From positions 124,001-188,000 of the forward strand of contig JADJNX010000001.1 in the NCBI GenBank assembly GCA_016714125.1: 64,000 bases of DNA. The letters run 5' to 3'. A model generated the notes under the pieces. It had not been told where the DNA came from and searched no databases. It worked only from the letters and a program-made list of their open reading frames with translations. Numbering within the stretch: the stretch's first letter is position 1; each line of letters opens with the position of its first letter. The translations under genes and the position numbers were made by a program. Shown piece by piece: positions 39,977 to 49,630 of this stretch. Source of the DNA: Ignavibacteriales bacterium. GTDB taxonomy: Bacteria; Bacteroidota; Ignavibacteria; Ignavibacteriales; Ignavibacteriaceae.

Positions 39977-41942
39977 ATATCTGCTGCTTATTGTATTTGT
40001 CGCAATCAGTTCGCTCTCGGCACAATACAGTATCAAAGACAAAAAACTGATTGAAGCCGGATTCAACCGCGATGCAAGTAGTCCCGTATTCATGGAATAC
40101 CTTAAGTCAAAAGATGAACAGAAAATCAAAGCCGTACTGCTTAGCCTGGCAAATCTGAATGACTCCACTTTTCACGATGAAATCACTGCCCTCGATTTTG
40201 TCAAATATGGCAAACAGATCAGTTTTGCACTCGGGTGTAACAATCCGAGCATAATCTCACTCGAGTTTTTGCGCCAACAGGCAAAAACAGTTCAGGGAAC
40301 ACTGAGCAAAGATGTTTTTGATGCTCTTGGAAAAATTGGTGACTCAACCGACCTTAAATGGATCACTGAACTGAATGCAGCTAGTGATGCATGGAAGGCT
40401 GAGGGAGTTGCAATGTCGATTGCAAATTTTGCTCTACGAGGAATAAAATCTCCTCAATCCCATTCTGCATTGATGAAGATTCTAAATAAAAGTTTTCTCG
40501 ACAACAAAACGAGGTCTTTAGCGGCTTATGCTCTGCTGCGCACCAGGCCAACTTTGGAGATGGCGAATGACTTAAAAGTTTTACTGGCTGATATAATAAG
40601 TAAAGGTGTTTTTGAAGGTGGATTTGACCTGATGAAATATCTGACACTGAATCTTCGGTTTTTAAAGGTATCGCCATATTCCCCTGTTGAAGTTAAAAAC
40701 ATGTTGCCCGGTCTGCCCTACACTGTTCAGATTGACCTTGTCTCTACCCTTCAATTTTATAAAATTGAAAATGGAAAAGAGCTTGATGCGCTGCTTGACA
40801 TAACGAACAACTCTAATGAAAATATCAGTTCGTCGATTTCCTCGATTTTAAAATCGATTGTGATTGAACCTCTTGTGATCGATTCAAAAATGGACTCTTT
40901 TGAGAAGGCACTGTTTAATCATAAACCCGGTTCTGTTACATTTCATGAATTGGCTCTCTCTATCTTTGCAATTTTGCCTCAGAAGAGAAATGACCTTTTT
41001 TCTAAAAAGGAAGTTTACGATAATGACCGTTTACAAATTTCCCTTCTTAGTGAATACCCGGAACTGATGAAATCGCCATTTGAAACATTAACTTCTATTT
41101 ATTTTGCCAATCCTGAAAGAATTAAACTTCCGGTTGTAGAAGCTCTTGTAAAAATGTTTAAAAAAGAGATGGAACGGGAGAGAATTTTAACATTTGGATT
41201 TGAACAGTTAAAATCAGGGTATCCATCTGTCGTTTCAACCATTTGCGAAATATTTGACTCGGTTTATATTTATAACAACAAAGAGAAACTCTCAAACCAG
41301 GTTTTGGTTGTTGTGAATGAAGAACTCAACAATGCAGGATTTCTCGAAGCACATCAGTCATTGTTAAAAGTCGCCGGTTTAATAAACTCTGAATTTGAAC
41401 AGGAAATAAAATCCATATTCACAAATTCTGCAATCTCTTCAATTCGGGCACTCTCAGGGGAAAAACCACAAAAAATTTCTTCTACACTATTTGAGTTGAT
41501 ATGGAATAACGCTTTTAAATATAAAAAAGCAGTTTTTGAAACCGATAAAGGGTCGTTTACCCTCCAACTTTTCCCTGAATACGCCCCTGTATCAGTGGGT
41601 AATTTTTCCACCCTTGTTCAGGCATCGTTTTATAGAGATGTGATTTTTCATCGAGTGGTTCCTGGTTTTGTGATACAAGCCGGCGACCCATCCGGAACAG
41701 GCTGGGGTGGACCCGGTTATGACATTATCTCTGAATATTCTCCACTTGAATTTTCCACGGGAGCTCTTGGAATGGCAAGTGCCGGAAAAGATACTGAAGG
41801 AAGTCAGTTTTTTGTTATGCAAGGAACTTTCCCACACCTTACTTCAAGATACACCCTGTTTGGAAGAATTACTGATGGACAAAAAGTTGTGGATATGATT
41901 CCCCAATTTTCGATCATTAAAAAGATCAGCCTGTTTGAGTAA
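39960..41942 (+). CDS. Exported HEAT-repeat protein with C-terminal cyclophilin-type peptidyl-prolyl isomerase
   Basis: I start it at ATG 39960 (MITLSKYLLLIVFVAISSLS then AQ), which gives a signal peptide and a 17-nt overlap with the upstream acyltransferase gene. Residues about 20-500 are helical repeats of HEAT character ('RSLAAYALLRTRPTLEMAND', 'AEGVAMSIANFALRG'). The last 150 residues form a cyclophilin: 'FETDKGSFTLQLFPEYAPVS', 'FYRDVIFHRVVPGFVIQAGD', 'EFSTGALGMASAGKDTEGSQ' and 'LTSRYTLFGRITDGQ', with the catalytic Arg in 'FHRVVPGF'. It should fold or check proteins in the periplasm, the HEAT part acting as a client or partner platform. Confidence 0.9.
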   Translation: MITLSKYLLLIVFVAISSLSAQYSIKDKKLIEAGFNRDASSPVFMEYLKSKDEQKIKAVLLSLANLNDSTFHDEITALDFVKYGKQISFALGCNNPSIISLEFLRQQAKTVQGTLSKDVFDALGKIGDSTDLKWITELNAASDAWKAEGVAMSIANFALRGIKSPQSHSALMKILNKSFLDNKTRSLAAYALLRTRPTLEMANDLKVLLADIISKGVFEGGFDLMKYLTLNLRFLKVSPYSPVEVKNMLPGLPYTVQIDLVSTLQFYKIENGKELDALLDITNNSNENISSSISSILKSIVIEPLVIDSKMDSFEKALFNHKPGSVTFHELALSIFAILPQKRNDLFSKKEVYDNDRLQISLLSEYPELMKSPFETLTSIYFANPERIKLPVVEALVKMFKKEMERERILTFGFEQLKSGYPSVVSTICEIFDSVYIYNNKEKLSNQVLVVVNEELNNAGFLEAHQSLLKVAGLINSEFEQEIKSIFTNSAISSIRALSGEKPQKISSTLFELIWNNAFKYKKAVFETDKGSFTLQLFPEYAPVSVGNFSTLVQASFYRDVIFHRVVPGFVIQAGDPSGTGWGGPGYDIISEYSPLEFSTGALGMASAGKDTEGSQFFVMQGTFPHLTSRYTLFGRITDGQKVVDMIPQFSIIKKISLFE

Positions 41943-43812
41943 TTATACAACACCTGTTCTGCTTTCAGCAAAAGACCTGGTGGTGGAATATGGTGAACAA
42001 AAAGTTCTACAGGCTGCCTCATTAAGTATTCACGATGGTGATCGAATTGGTCTCGTCGGGAAAAATGGTGCGGGGAAATCGACTTTTTTGAGGATCATTT
42101 CGGCTCTGATGGAACCTGATTCAGGGGAAATTGCTCAGAGGAACGGACTGGTTGTTAGCTTCTTATCCCAGGAGTTTACTCTTCATGAAGAGAAAACCGT
42201 TAAAGAGAACATCATGTCGGGTGCCGGTTACATTAAGGAACTGCTCGATAAATATGAATCACTTGATCCATCATCCGAAGAACGTCACACAATTGAAGAA
42301 AAAATTGCACATGTTGATGGATGGAATCTTGATCGACGGCTTACACTTCTTACTACCTCCCTCGATGCACCGGATGGTGACAGGATTGTAGCTACCCTAT
42401 CAGGGGGTGAAAAACGGAGAACAGCTCTCTGTAGGACTTTAATTGCCCAACCTGATCTCCTCATACTCGATGAACCAACCAACCACCTTGATACCAATAC
42501 CATTGAATGGATGGAAAAATTTCTTGCCTCTTGGAGAGGTGCCTGTATTTTTGTTACTCACGACAGATATTTTCTCGACAGAATAGCGAACAGAATTGTT
42601 GAACTTGCACACGGCACATTTTTCTCCCATCAGGGAAATTACACCGACTATCTTCTGAACAAAGCTGAGAGGGATTCCCTCCGCGAAGCAGGAGAGAAGA
42701 AGCGGCAAAGTTTTCTTAGGAATGAACTCGACTGGGTTATGAGGGGTCCAAGAGCCAGAAGAACCAAAGCCAAAAGCCGGCTTGATAAATATTTTGAAAT
42801 CGCAGGAGAAGAAGCTCCCGAAAAAGACATAAACATCGATCTGATTATACCCACACCTGAACGACTTGGCAATAAGGTACTCGAAATTAAGGAATTATCG
42901 GTTGCTATAGGTGGAAAAACGCTCGTTAATTCCCTCTCCTATAACTTTGAACCCGGAAGAAGACTTGGAATTGTTGGTAAAAACGGAGCAGGAAAAACAA
43001 CTCTTGTAAGAACTTTGCTTGGTGAATTAAAACCCTCTTCGGGCGGAATTGACAAGGGTGAAAGAACAGTTTTTAACTACGTCGATCAATCACGGCTCAT
43101 CCTTAATGACGAGGAGACTGTGTTTGATACAATTGGCGAGGGAAGCGAAACAGTAAAGTTTGGCAAATTAACGATGCCTGTTTGGACATATATGAGAAGA
43201 TTTCTTTTCACCGATGAAAGAACCATGACAAAGGTTGGTAAACTGTCCGGTGGTGAAAGAAGCAGATTAACTCTCGCAAAAATTCTTAAAAATGGCGGAA
43301 ATTTTATAATCCTTGATGAACCAACAAACGACCTTGACCTGCCTTCGCTTCGAATCCTTGAAGAAGCCCTAATCGGTTTTGATGGATGTGTTGTTGTTGT
43401 GAGTCATGACAGATATTTCCTGAACAGGGTGTGTACCGGAATCCTAGCTTTTGAAGGAGAGGGTATAACCCGATTTAGTGAAGGTGACTATGATTATTAT
43501 GTCGAAAAAAGAGATGCCCATCTTTTAATTTCGGGTACGTCTGCTCCTCAAAAAGAGAAAAAGGGAGATACCCGTGAGAAAAAACAGGTAAAAAAACTCT
43601 CATACCATGAACAAAAGGAACTTGATGTGATCGAGACTAAAATCATGGAAGCAGAACTGGAACTGGAAAAAATCGAAACAATTTTTGCCGACCCACTGTT
43701 TTATGAAAAATATGCATCACAAACCGTTGAACTAAACAGCAAACATGATGATGCCAAAAACCTTGTAAAATCACTCTATGACCGTTGGGAAGAACTCGAA
43801 AACAAAAAGTAA
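41935..43812 (+). CDS. uup: ABC-F family ATPase, Uup type
   Basis: A soluble 625-residue protein with two ABC domains in one chain and no membrane segment. The first has Walker A 'GKNGAGKST' and signature 'LSGGEKRRTAL'. The second has 'GKNGAGKTT' and 'LSGGERSRLTLAK'. Both have Walker B followed by 'DEPTN', and the linker is Arg-rich ('RGPRARRTKAKSRLDKYFEI'). A charged coiled-coil C-terminal domain (about residues 550-625) matches Uup rather than EttA. ABC-F proteins act on ribosomes or DNA intermediates. The start is most likely TTG 41935, overlapping the preceding stop by 8 nt; the next start would cut into the first beta-strand. Confidence 0.92.
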   Translation: MSNYTTPVLLSAKDLVVEYGEQKVLQAASLSIHDGDRIGLVGKNGAGKSTFLRIISALMEPDSGEIAQRNGLVVSFLSQEFTLHEEKTVKENIMSGAGYIKELLDKYESLDPSSEERHTIEEKIAHVDGWNLDRRLTLLTTSLDAPDGDRIVATLSGGEKRRTALCRTLIAQPDLLILDEPTNHLDTNTIEWMEKFLASWRGACIFVTHDRYFLDRIANRIVELAHGTFFSHQGNYTDYLLNKAERDSLREAGEKKRQSFLRNELDWVMRGPRARRTKAKSRLDKYFEIAGEEAPEKDINIDLIIPTPERLGNKVLEIKELSVAIGGKTLVNSLSYNFEPGRRLGIVGKNGAGKTTLVRTLLGELKPSSGGIDKGERTVFNYVDQSRLILNDEETVFDTIGEGSETVKFGKLTMPVWTYMRRFLFTDERTMTKVGKLSGGERSRLTLAKILKNGGNFIILDEPTNDLDLPSLRILEEALIGFDGCVVVVSHDRYFLNRVCTGILAFEGEGITRFSEGDYDYYVEKRDAHLLISGTSAPQKEKKGDTREKKQVKKLSYHEQKELDVIETKIMEAELELEKIETIFADPLFYEKYASQTVELNSKHDDAKNLVKSLYDRWEELENKK

Positions 43813-43835
43813 GTGTTTGGAGAAGTGGTAAGTTA

Positions 43836-43885
43836 GGGGGGTAATTTTCCCCCACCCTTTACAAGGAGGGGGGTTAGGGGGGCGG
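43836..43885. repeat. G-rich intergenic element with competing hairpins
   Basis: Between uup and bshA the plus strand has three G6 runs (43836-43841, 43868-43873, 43877-43882), a C5 run (43849-43853) and a final GG. The first G run can pair with the C run around loop TAATTTT, and the C run can instead pair with the second G run around ACCCTTTACAAGGA. The composition is unlike its neighbours. Confidence 0.5.
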
Positions 43886-43945
43886 TCCAAAACTTGTTAA
43901 ATTTACTCCTTAGAATTTGAAATTTTATGCAGAAAAGAAGTTGAT

Positions 43946-45070
43946 ATGAAAATCGGGATTACTTGTTATCCTACTTATGGCGGTAGTGGTGTTGTAGCCA
44001 CTGAACTTGGAATAGAGCTCGCAAAAAAGGGACATGAAATACACTTTATCAGTTATGCCATCCCCTTCCGGTTAAATCGTTTTATTGATAATGTTTTTTA
44101 CCACGAAGTTGAAACCGGCACCTATCCCCTTTTTGAATTCCCACTTTATAGTGATGCTCTGGCGGGAAAGATGGTTGAGGTGATGATGTACGAAAATCTC
44201 GATCTGATTCATGTCCACTATGCAATTCCTCATGCAACAAGTGCTTATCTGGCAAAACAGATCTGTAAAGGCCATCAGGATGTTAAAATTGTGACTACTC
44301 TTCACGGAACAGATATTACTCTTGTTGGACTTGAACCAACATATCTTCATCTTCTTAAATTTGGTATTCTTCAAAGCGACGGAGTCACTGCCGTTTCCAG
44401 ATTCCTTAAAGAGAAAACCCTTACCAACTATTCAATTGAAAAAGATATAGAAGTTATCCCAAATTTTGTTGACATTGATCTTTATAAACCGGAAGAATCC
44501 GCCGCCTTTAGATGCAGATTTGCCCCAAATGGTGAAAAGCTTCTTATTCATACATCCAACTTCAGACCCGTAAAAAGGGTGCAGGATGCTATAAAAGTTT
44601 TTGATATTGTTAAAAAAGATATCCCTTCAAAACTTCTGTTAATAGGTGACGGCCCTGACAGATCAGAATGTGAACGACTCGCAAGAGAACTGGGTATTGA
44701 AAAAGAAGTAATTTTTCTCGGGAAACAGGAAGGACTTGCTCAATTATTAGCTTGTGCCGATCTCTTCCTTCTCCCCTCACAATCAGAAAGTTTTGGTCTT
44801 GCCGCCCTTGAGGCAATGGCTGTGGGACTGCCGGTTATAAGTACCAGCACAGGTGGACTACCTGAAGTTATTTCACACAATCATTCCGGTTTCATTGCTG
44901 AAATTGGTGATGTTGAAAGAATGGCAAAATATGCAGTTGACCTTCTCACAAATGAAAAGAAATACAAAATATTTTCAAAGAATGCACGCGATACAGCAGT
45001 AGATAAATTCTCTGCAACCAAGATCGTTCCGATGTATGAGGCTTTTTACGAAAAAGTAACGAATAGCTGA
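43946..45070 (+). CDS. bshA: N-acetyl-alpha-D-glucosaminyl L-malate synthase BshA
   Basis: A GT-B retaining glycosyltransferase (family GT4) that makes GlcNAc-malate from UDP-GlcNAc and L-malate, the first step of bacillithiol synthesis. The start 'MKIGITCYPTYGGSGVVATE' is diagnostic for BshA, as are 'GHEIHFISYAIPFRL' and 'HVHYAIPHATSAYLAKQI'. The donor site has 'LLPSQSESFGLAALEAMAVG' with the E-x7-E motif. At 374 residues it has normal length. BshB and BshC, the deacetylase and cysteine ligase, are not in this window. The downstream methyltransferase gene starts 3 nt after the stop. Confidence 0.95.
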   Translation: MKIGITCYPTYGGSGVVATELGIELAKKGHEIHFISYAIPFRLNRFIDNVFYHEVETGTYPLFEFPLYSDALAGKMVEVMMYENLDLIHVHYAIPHATSAYLAKQICKGHQDVKIVTTLHGTDITLVGLEPTYLHLLKFGILQSDGVTAVSRFLKEKTLTNYSIEKDIEVIPNFVDIDLYKPEESAAFRCRFAPNGEKLLIHTSNFRPVKRVQDAIKVFDIVKKDIPSKLLLIGDGPDRSECERLARELGIEKEVIFLGKQEGLAQLLACADLFLLPSQSESFGLAALEAMAVGLPVISTSTGGLPEVISHNHSGFIAEIGDVERMAKYAVDLLTNEKKYKIFSKNARDTAVDKFSATKIVPMYEAFYEKVTNS

Positions 45071-45073
45071 CAT

Positions 45074-46516
45074 TTGAAACCAATCAGCGAAAACATCCAC
45101 GACTATCTTTTAACACTTTTTTCACAAAACGAAATCAATCGTTTTATGGAATTGTTGGGCAATCCCCGAAAGCAATCAGTTAGAGTGAACACTCTGAAAG
45201 CGGAGGTGGAGGATATAAAATCGAAGCTCGCCATAAAATATGGAATTCAAACTTCCCTTCATCCCTGGATCCCTAATGCACTTGTCATTGAAGATGACAG
45301 TGAAAATTTAATCGGCAAAACCTTTGAACATTTGTTGGGTTATTATTATATCCAAAGTATTTCATCCATGCTCCCCCCCATATACCTCAAACCCGAAGAA
45401 GGTTCTAAAGTCCTTGATTTATGTGCAGCTCCCGGTTCAAAATCGACACAACTTGCCGCAATGATGAAAAATACCGGAATGTTAGCGGTAAATGAAGTGC
45501 AAGGTGACAGGTTAAGAACACTCAGCTTTAATGTTGAGAGAAATAATGTTTTTAATGCCGGGATAATTCAAGACAAAGGAGAATGGCTCGGAAGGTATTA
45601 TCAGAATTATTTTGACAAAATACTTGTGGATGTACCATGCAGCGGATTGGGAATAATTCAGAAAAAGGAAGAAGTAAACAAATGGTGGAGCACTCAATCC
45701 ATTACAGGATTGATCAACCTACAACTTAGCCTCATTATTGCTGCAGTAAAAATGTTAAAGCCGGGTGGTGAACTGATTTACTCAACCTGTACCTTAACCA
45801 CCGAAGAGAATGAAGAGATAGTCAATAAAGTTATTGAGAAATATCCTGTCGAGCTTCTTCCTGTATCTGTACCGGGAGGAATACCAGGATTTACTGAAGC
45901 TGCAGGTAAAAAGTTTTCTCCAGAGCTTGCAAAAACGGCGAGGGTGTTACCCTGGCTGAGCAATTCCGAAGGATTTTTTCTTGCGAAAATGGTTAAAACC
46001 GATGAAACAGAGAAAATTAAATCTCAGGAACCAAGAGAAAGCAGGATTGTTATAAAACCTTTCAAAAAGGTGAAAGAATCCCTTACTTCGATTATCAAGA
46101 ATTTTGGAATAGACGAAAATTATCTTTCGACTCTACTCTACCCCGATCATGGTAAAAAGCTTTATTTTGTTTCAGGTGACTGGGATGACATGAGAACCGG
46201 AATTTATGACAGGATAGGTCTTAAACTCGGTAGTTATGAAAAACACGACCAGCTAATCCTCAACAGCATCGCTGCCCAATCGCTTGCACCTCAGATTACC
46301 AAAGGTATCATCGATCTGGATGAAACCGCTGATTTAAGAACGTATATGGAAGGTGGAGTTGTCAGGCAATTCGCTTCAACAGCAAAAACCACCGGAGCAG
46401 AAAGACAAGTGGTCATCCGATCCGCCGGTGAAATTATCGGTACTGGAGTCGTTACCGAAAGAGGTCTAAAAAGTCAGTTCCCGCGGGGACACAGGAACCA
46501 AAACTTCAGATTTTAG
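45074..46516 (+). CDS. RsmB/RsmF-type 16S rRNA cytosine-C5 methyltransferase
   Basis: A 480-residue SAM-dependent methyltransferase of the NOL1/NOP2/Sun family. Motifs: SAM site 'VLDLCAAPGSKSTQLAAMM', motif IV 'ILVDVPCSGLG' and motif VI 'LIYSTCTLTTEENEEIV', each of the latter two holding a catalytic Cys, as in RsmB/RsmF. An N-terminal RNA-binding part precedes ('SVRVNTLKAEVEDIKS') and a PUA-like C-terminal domain follows (about residues 330-480, ending 'FPRGHRNQNFRF'), which fits RsmF better than RsmB. The start is probably TTG 45074. It converges on the pilus-associated gene with a 2-nt gap. Confidence 0.9.
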   Translation: MKPISENIHDYLLTLFSQNEINRFMELLGNPRKQSVRVNTLKAEVEDIKSKLAIKYGIQTSLHPWIPNALVIEDDSENLIGKTFEHLLGYYYIQSISSMLPPIYLKPEEGSKVLDLCAAPGSKSTQLAAMMKNTGMLAVNEVQGDRLRTLSFNVERNNVFNAGIIQDKGEWLGRYYQNYFDKILVDVPCSGLGIIQKKEEVNKWWSTQSITGLINLQLSLIIAAVKMLKPGGELIYSTCTLTTEENEEIVNKVIEKYPVELLPVSVPGGIPGFTEAAGKKFSPELAKTARVLPWLSNSEGFFLAKMVKTDETEKIKSQEPRESRIVIKPFKKVKESLTSIIKNFGIDENYLSTLLYPDHGKKLYFVSGDWDDMRTGIYDRIGLKLGSYEKHDQLILNSIAAQSLAPQITKGIIDLDETADLRTYMEGGVVRQFASTAKTTGAERQVVIRSAGEIIGTGVVTERGLKSQFPRGHRNQNFRF

Positions 46517-46518
46517 AA

Positions 46519-47777
46519 TTATTCCAACCATGATACAATCTCATACATCCTTGTGTTTGGGAAATTTGGCGGTACAAATGTCAAAAATCTCTCATCGTAG
46601 GTGTGGACGAGCATGTACCCCTGAATCGGGACAGTGATTCCCCCAACCGTACCGTATTTAGCTGTTTGCCTTGTATTCTTCCCAATCATTCCCCCAAGTA
46701 TCTGCCAGGATCCGAGGAAAGCATAATTGATAAGTGCATCTTCCGGACCAATATTTCCATTCTTGGAAAACATCGATGCCTGGGTGAGGATATTTTGTCC
46801 TTGAGTATCTGCATTTTTTAACAGTCTGATATCTTTTTCGGCAATAATCCCCAGGATATCAGTTGATGCAGGATTGATTCTTGGATCATCCTCGTAAACG
46901 ATGTCATCAGTCTGATAAACAAACCCCGATTTGGTGCTCCCTTTGGATGAGGTTACAATTGAAACCTGCCCGGAAACTGTACCTTTACAATAAATATTCC
47001 CCTTTTCCACATAAATCACTCCATTTGGAGCAAAAGAGGTGATCGACTCAGTTTTCGGAGCTGTCCAAATATTTAGTCCGTCGTTTCTGGAGTACCGCCA
47101 GGTGATTGTGGCATCCGCGTTAAAACCAGCTCAACATTAATATCTTTACCGGTATTGGTTGTGTCACTTAAAATTTTACCGTTGTTTGCAGCAGCATGTC
47201 TCATTCCGGTAGTATCAAAATCCAATGGGATGTCAATTCCAGATTCATAACCACCGTAAAATTTTGGGTCTTTGGGTGATCCTTGTAAACTCAATGCAAG
47301 TTTACTGGTAGCCTTACCATTAAAAACGGGAGTTCCATAAGTAGTCATGGTTCCGTTTACATGGAAGGGACCATTAAAAGTGTCACCGGTCGCCGGTAAA
47401 GCACTCATTGTTTCATAAAAATTACCAAATTTTGAATAATAACTTGGCTTTAACTCAATTCTAACAACATTTGTTTTAGATTTGTATGTTCCTGTTGCGG
47501 TTACGATTTTATTCAGCCCGGAATTGACCACTACAACAGTTAATGTACCACCAAAGAGTGGAGTATTGTTGTAGCCGGTAGTCCATGTTTTACTAAGAAA
47601 TATCCTGTTGGCTGCCATATTGGCACCACTAACAGCAATATTGTGAGCTATATTCTGATCTATATATTCAATTTCATTATCGATGGCTCCCATTGTCATG
47701 CGGGAATAGTTATAACCAGCAATCATAAAAATCAAATTAAAACCAAGAATCATCATAATTGACGCTTTACCGCCCAT
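46519..47777 (-). CDS. Pilin-like membrane protein with large exported domain (PilX-like), interrupted by one frameshift
   Basis: Two adjacent frames make one protein of about 420 residues. The N terminus 'MGGKASIMMILGFNLIFMIA' is a pilin-like membrane helix right at the start, and 'QNIAHNIAVSGANMAANRIF' resembles the PilX/PulK N-terminal helix. The frame breaks near 47125-47128, where one T is missing; repaired reading is 'VFNADATITWRYSRNDGLNI', then 'PNGVIYVEKGNIYCKGTVSG'. The exported part has the repeated beta-strand character of polymer-forming cytoskeletal or adhesin domains. It is divergent from the minor pilin genes, 199 bp apart, and probably belongs to the same locus. A role as minor pilin or tip adhesin is inferred. 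Confidence 0.75.
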
Positions 47778-47976
47778 TGAAATACCTCAATCTGAAAAAA
47801 GAAATATACATAATTTTCTTTTAAGGCGAAAGTATCTTACATCACACTCATTAAATCTTGATTTGGGACAACATTAGATTTATCAACCTTGCAGATATGC
47901 TTCCTGTTTTATATCTTGAGGTAGAATTTTATCCAATTATTTAACTTCATTCAATTTTTTCTGAAAGCCCAAAATT
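47778..47976. promoter_or_regulatory. Divergent promoter region of the pilus locus
   Basis: This 199-bp AT-rich spacer separates the minus-strand PilX-like gene from the plus-strand minor pilin gene and so should carry promoters in both directions. I see no confident -10/-35 or Bacteroidota-type -33/-7 pair. Confidence 0.5.
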
Positions 47977-48471
47977 ATGGGAACAGGACAGTTGTTATTA
48001 ACTCTTGGAGCAATGATTTTATTATCATTCACAATAGTAAACACAAATAAGTCAATTTTGCTCGCCGGCGATGTTATTAATGCCACGAAGTATGGTGTTC
48101 TTGCCAGTTCACTTGCCGTCTCAATTATTGAGGAAGCAAGTGGAAAGGCTTTCGATACAAAATCAGAAACAATGGGTGTGGGAAATGTTGCCAATATGAC
48201 CCCATCTAATCAATTAGGACCTGAAGCCGGTGAAACTTACGCTACTTTTGACGACTTTGATGATTATAACAATTTGACAAAGGTTGATACCACTCTTACT
48301 TCTGCCCGTTTTACGATCAAATGTAAAGTTTTTTATGTTCAAGACACTGCACCTGCAACAATGGTTACTACTCAAACGTGGCACAAAACAATGGAGGTTT
48401 TGGTCTTTTCACAAAATATGACCGACACAATCAAAATGTCAACAATTTTCAGTTACTGGTATTACAGGTAG
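47977..48471 (+). CDS. Minor pilin-like protein
   Basis: A 164-residue protein whose first residues are 'MGTGQLLLTLGAMILLSFTI', so the hydrophobic helix begins four or five residues from the start. This matches the pilins at 49218 and 50165 (MGQQQLLL) and leaves no room for a normal type III leader. The periplasmic part has a helix ('NATKYGVLASSLAVSIIEEA') and then beta-prone sequence. I do not recognise a named family. It precedes a PulJ/PilW-like gene by 6 nt, so the two are cotranscribed. I infer a minor pilin. Confidence 0.75.
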   Translation: MGTGQLLLTLGAMILLSFTIVNTNKSILLAGDVINATKYGVLASSLAVSIIEEASGKAFDTKSETMGVGNVANMTPSNQLGPEAGETYATFDDFDDYNNLTKVDTTLTSARFTIKCKVFYVQDTAPATMVTTQTWHKTMEVLVFSQNMTDTIKMSTIFSYWYYR

Positions 48472-48477
48472 GAATCT

Positions 48478-49080
48478 ATGGGTTTTTCAGCAATGATTGA
48501 TATTCTTGGTTCAACAATAATCGGTTCAATTATTTTTTTGATACTTCTAAGAATAAATGATGCTGCAACACAAAGTACCTATACTTATATGGGTGATGTA
48601 ATTGTTCAAGGGAATCTGGTTGCCACTATTCAGATAATTGAACATGACTTCAGAAAAATCGGTTACTGTTCCAGTTATTCAAAAATACCCGATCCTTCAA
48701 AAGCGATCCTGATTGCCGATTCCAACAGAATAAAATTTATAACCGACATTTATCCCCACAATGGAGTAGTTGATACTCTTGAATACAGAACCGGTCCCAC
48801 ATCCGAGTTGACAGAGACTCCTAATGCCAGAGACATGTATCTCTATCGCAATGTAAATAATGTTAGTGCCAAAGGTTCAAATCTGGGTATAACACAATTT
48901 AAATTATTATACTTTAACACTCTTGGCAACAAACTCGCAACACCTGTAGCAATTCCGTCTGAGATTGCAACAATTCAGATTGATGTTACAGTGGAAAATG
49001 TGGCTGCTTATAATAATCAATACTCCACAGCTTTTTGGAGACAACTCCGATTGACCGCCCGAAATTTGAAAAACAGGTAG
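48478..49080 (+). CDS. Minor pilin-like protein, PilW/PulJ type
   Basis: A 200-residue protein beginning 'MGFSAMIDILGSTIIGSIIF', a membrane helix at the extreme N terminus. 'IIEHDFRKIGYC' and 'RIKFITDIYPHNGVVDTLEY' follow the usual PilW/PulJ pattern of an initial helix ('l..DlR.aGy') and strands with 'I.f..d.'. The C-terminal 'FWRQLRLTARNLKN' is also pseudopilin-like. The ATG at 48478 lies 6 nt after the preceding stop. In other type IV pili such proteins prime pilus assembly; that role is inferred here. Confidence 0.8.
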   Translation: MGFSAMIDILGSTIIGSIIFLILLRINDAATQSTYTYMGDVIVQGNLVATIQIIEHDFRKIGYCSSYSKIPDPSKAILIADSNRIKFITDIYPHNGVVDTLEYRTGPTSELTETPNARDMYLYRNVNNVSAKGSNLGITQFKLLYFNTLGNKLATPVAIPSEIATIQIDVTVENVAAYNNQYSTAFWRQLRLTARNLKNR

Positions 49081-49217
49081 TTTTTCAGTTAATTTGAATA
49101 AAATCTGAAAAATTCTTATTGCAAATACTATTTTTTTTATATAACTTAAATTGTCTATTAAATGAATTTATTGATCAGCCTCTGAACTGATGATTTTTAA
49201 GCGATGTGAGTATCCCC

Positions 49218-49600
49218 ATGGGCCAACAACAACTACTTTTAATCACTCTTGGAGTCATTATTGTTGGAATTGCCATTGTTTCAGGACTGATTCTTTTTGA
49301 ATATTCATCTAATGAAAATAAAAAAATCAGATCAAAAATGAGGGCGCTACGCTGGCAACTATGGCGCAAAAATATTACAGACTTCCCATTACTATGGGTG
49401 GAGGTGGCAGATCTTTTGTGGGTTGGACTATTCCTGCATTGCTGGATACAACCGATTCAGGTATTTACACCATAAGTTCAATTTCGATGAATAATCTTGT
49501 AATCACCGGATTAGACAGAATGATGCAGCTTGGGCAAGATACTATAAGAGTAACTGTGTCGATTACTGAAAGTGACTATATGATCACTGAAAACAATTAA
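49218..49600 (+). CDS. Type IV pilin-like protein, paralogue 1, interrupted by one frameshift
   Basis: The N terminus 'MGQQQLLLITLGVIIVGIAI' is nearly identical to that of the protein at 50165. The frame breaks in an A7 run (about 49320-49326) where one A is missing. Repaired reading 'NENKKNQIKNEGATLATMAQ' leads into 'KYYRLPITMGGGGRSFVGWT', which aligns with 'KFYKMPTNMGGGGNAFTGYT' of the paralogue. Length about 128 residues. There is no basic leader and no Glu at position 5. I chose ATG 49218; an in-frame GTG at 49206 would add 'MSIP'. It probably encodes a pilus subunit. Confidence 0.82.
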
Positions 49601-49630
49601 AATTAATATTTCTATAGCAAGGAGTTTGGC

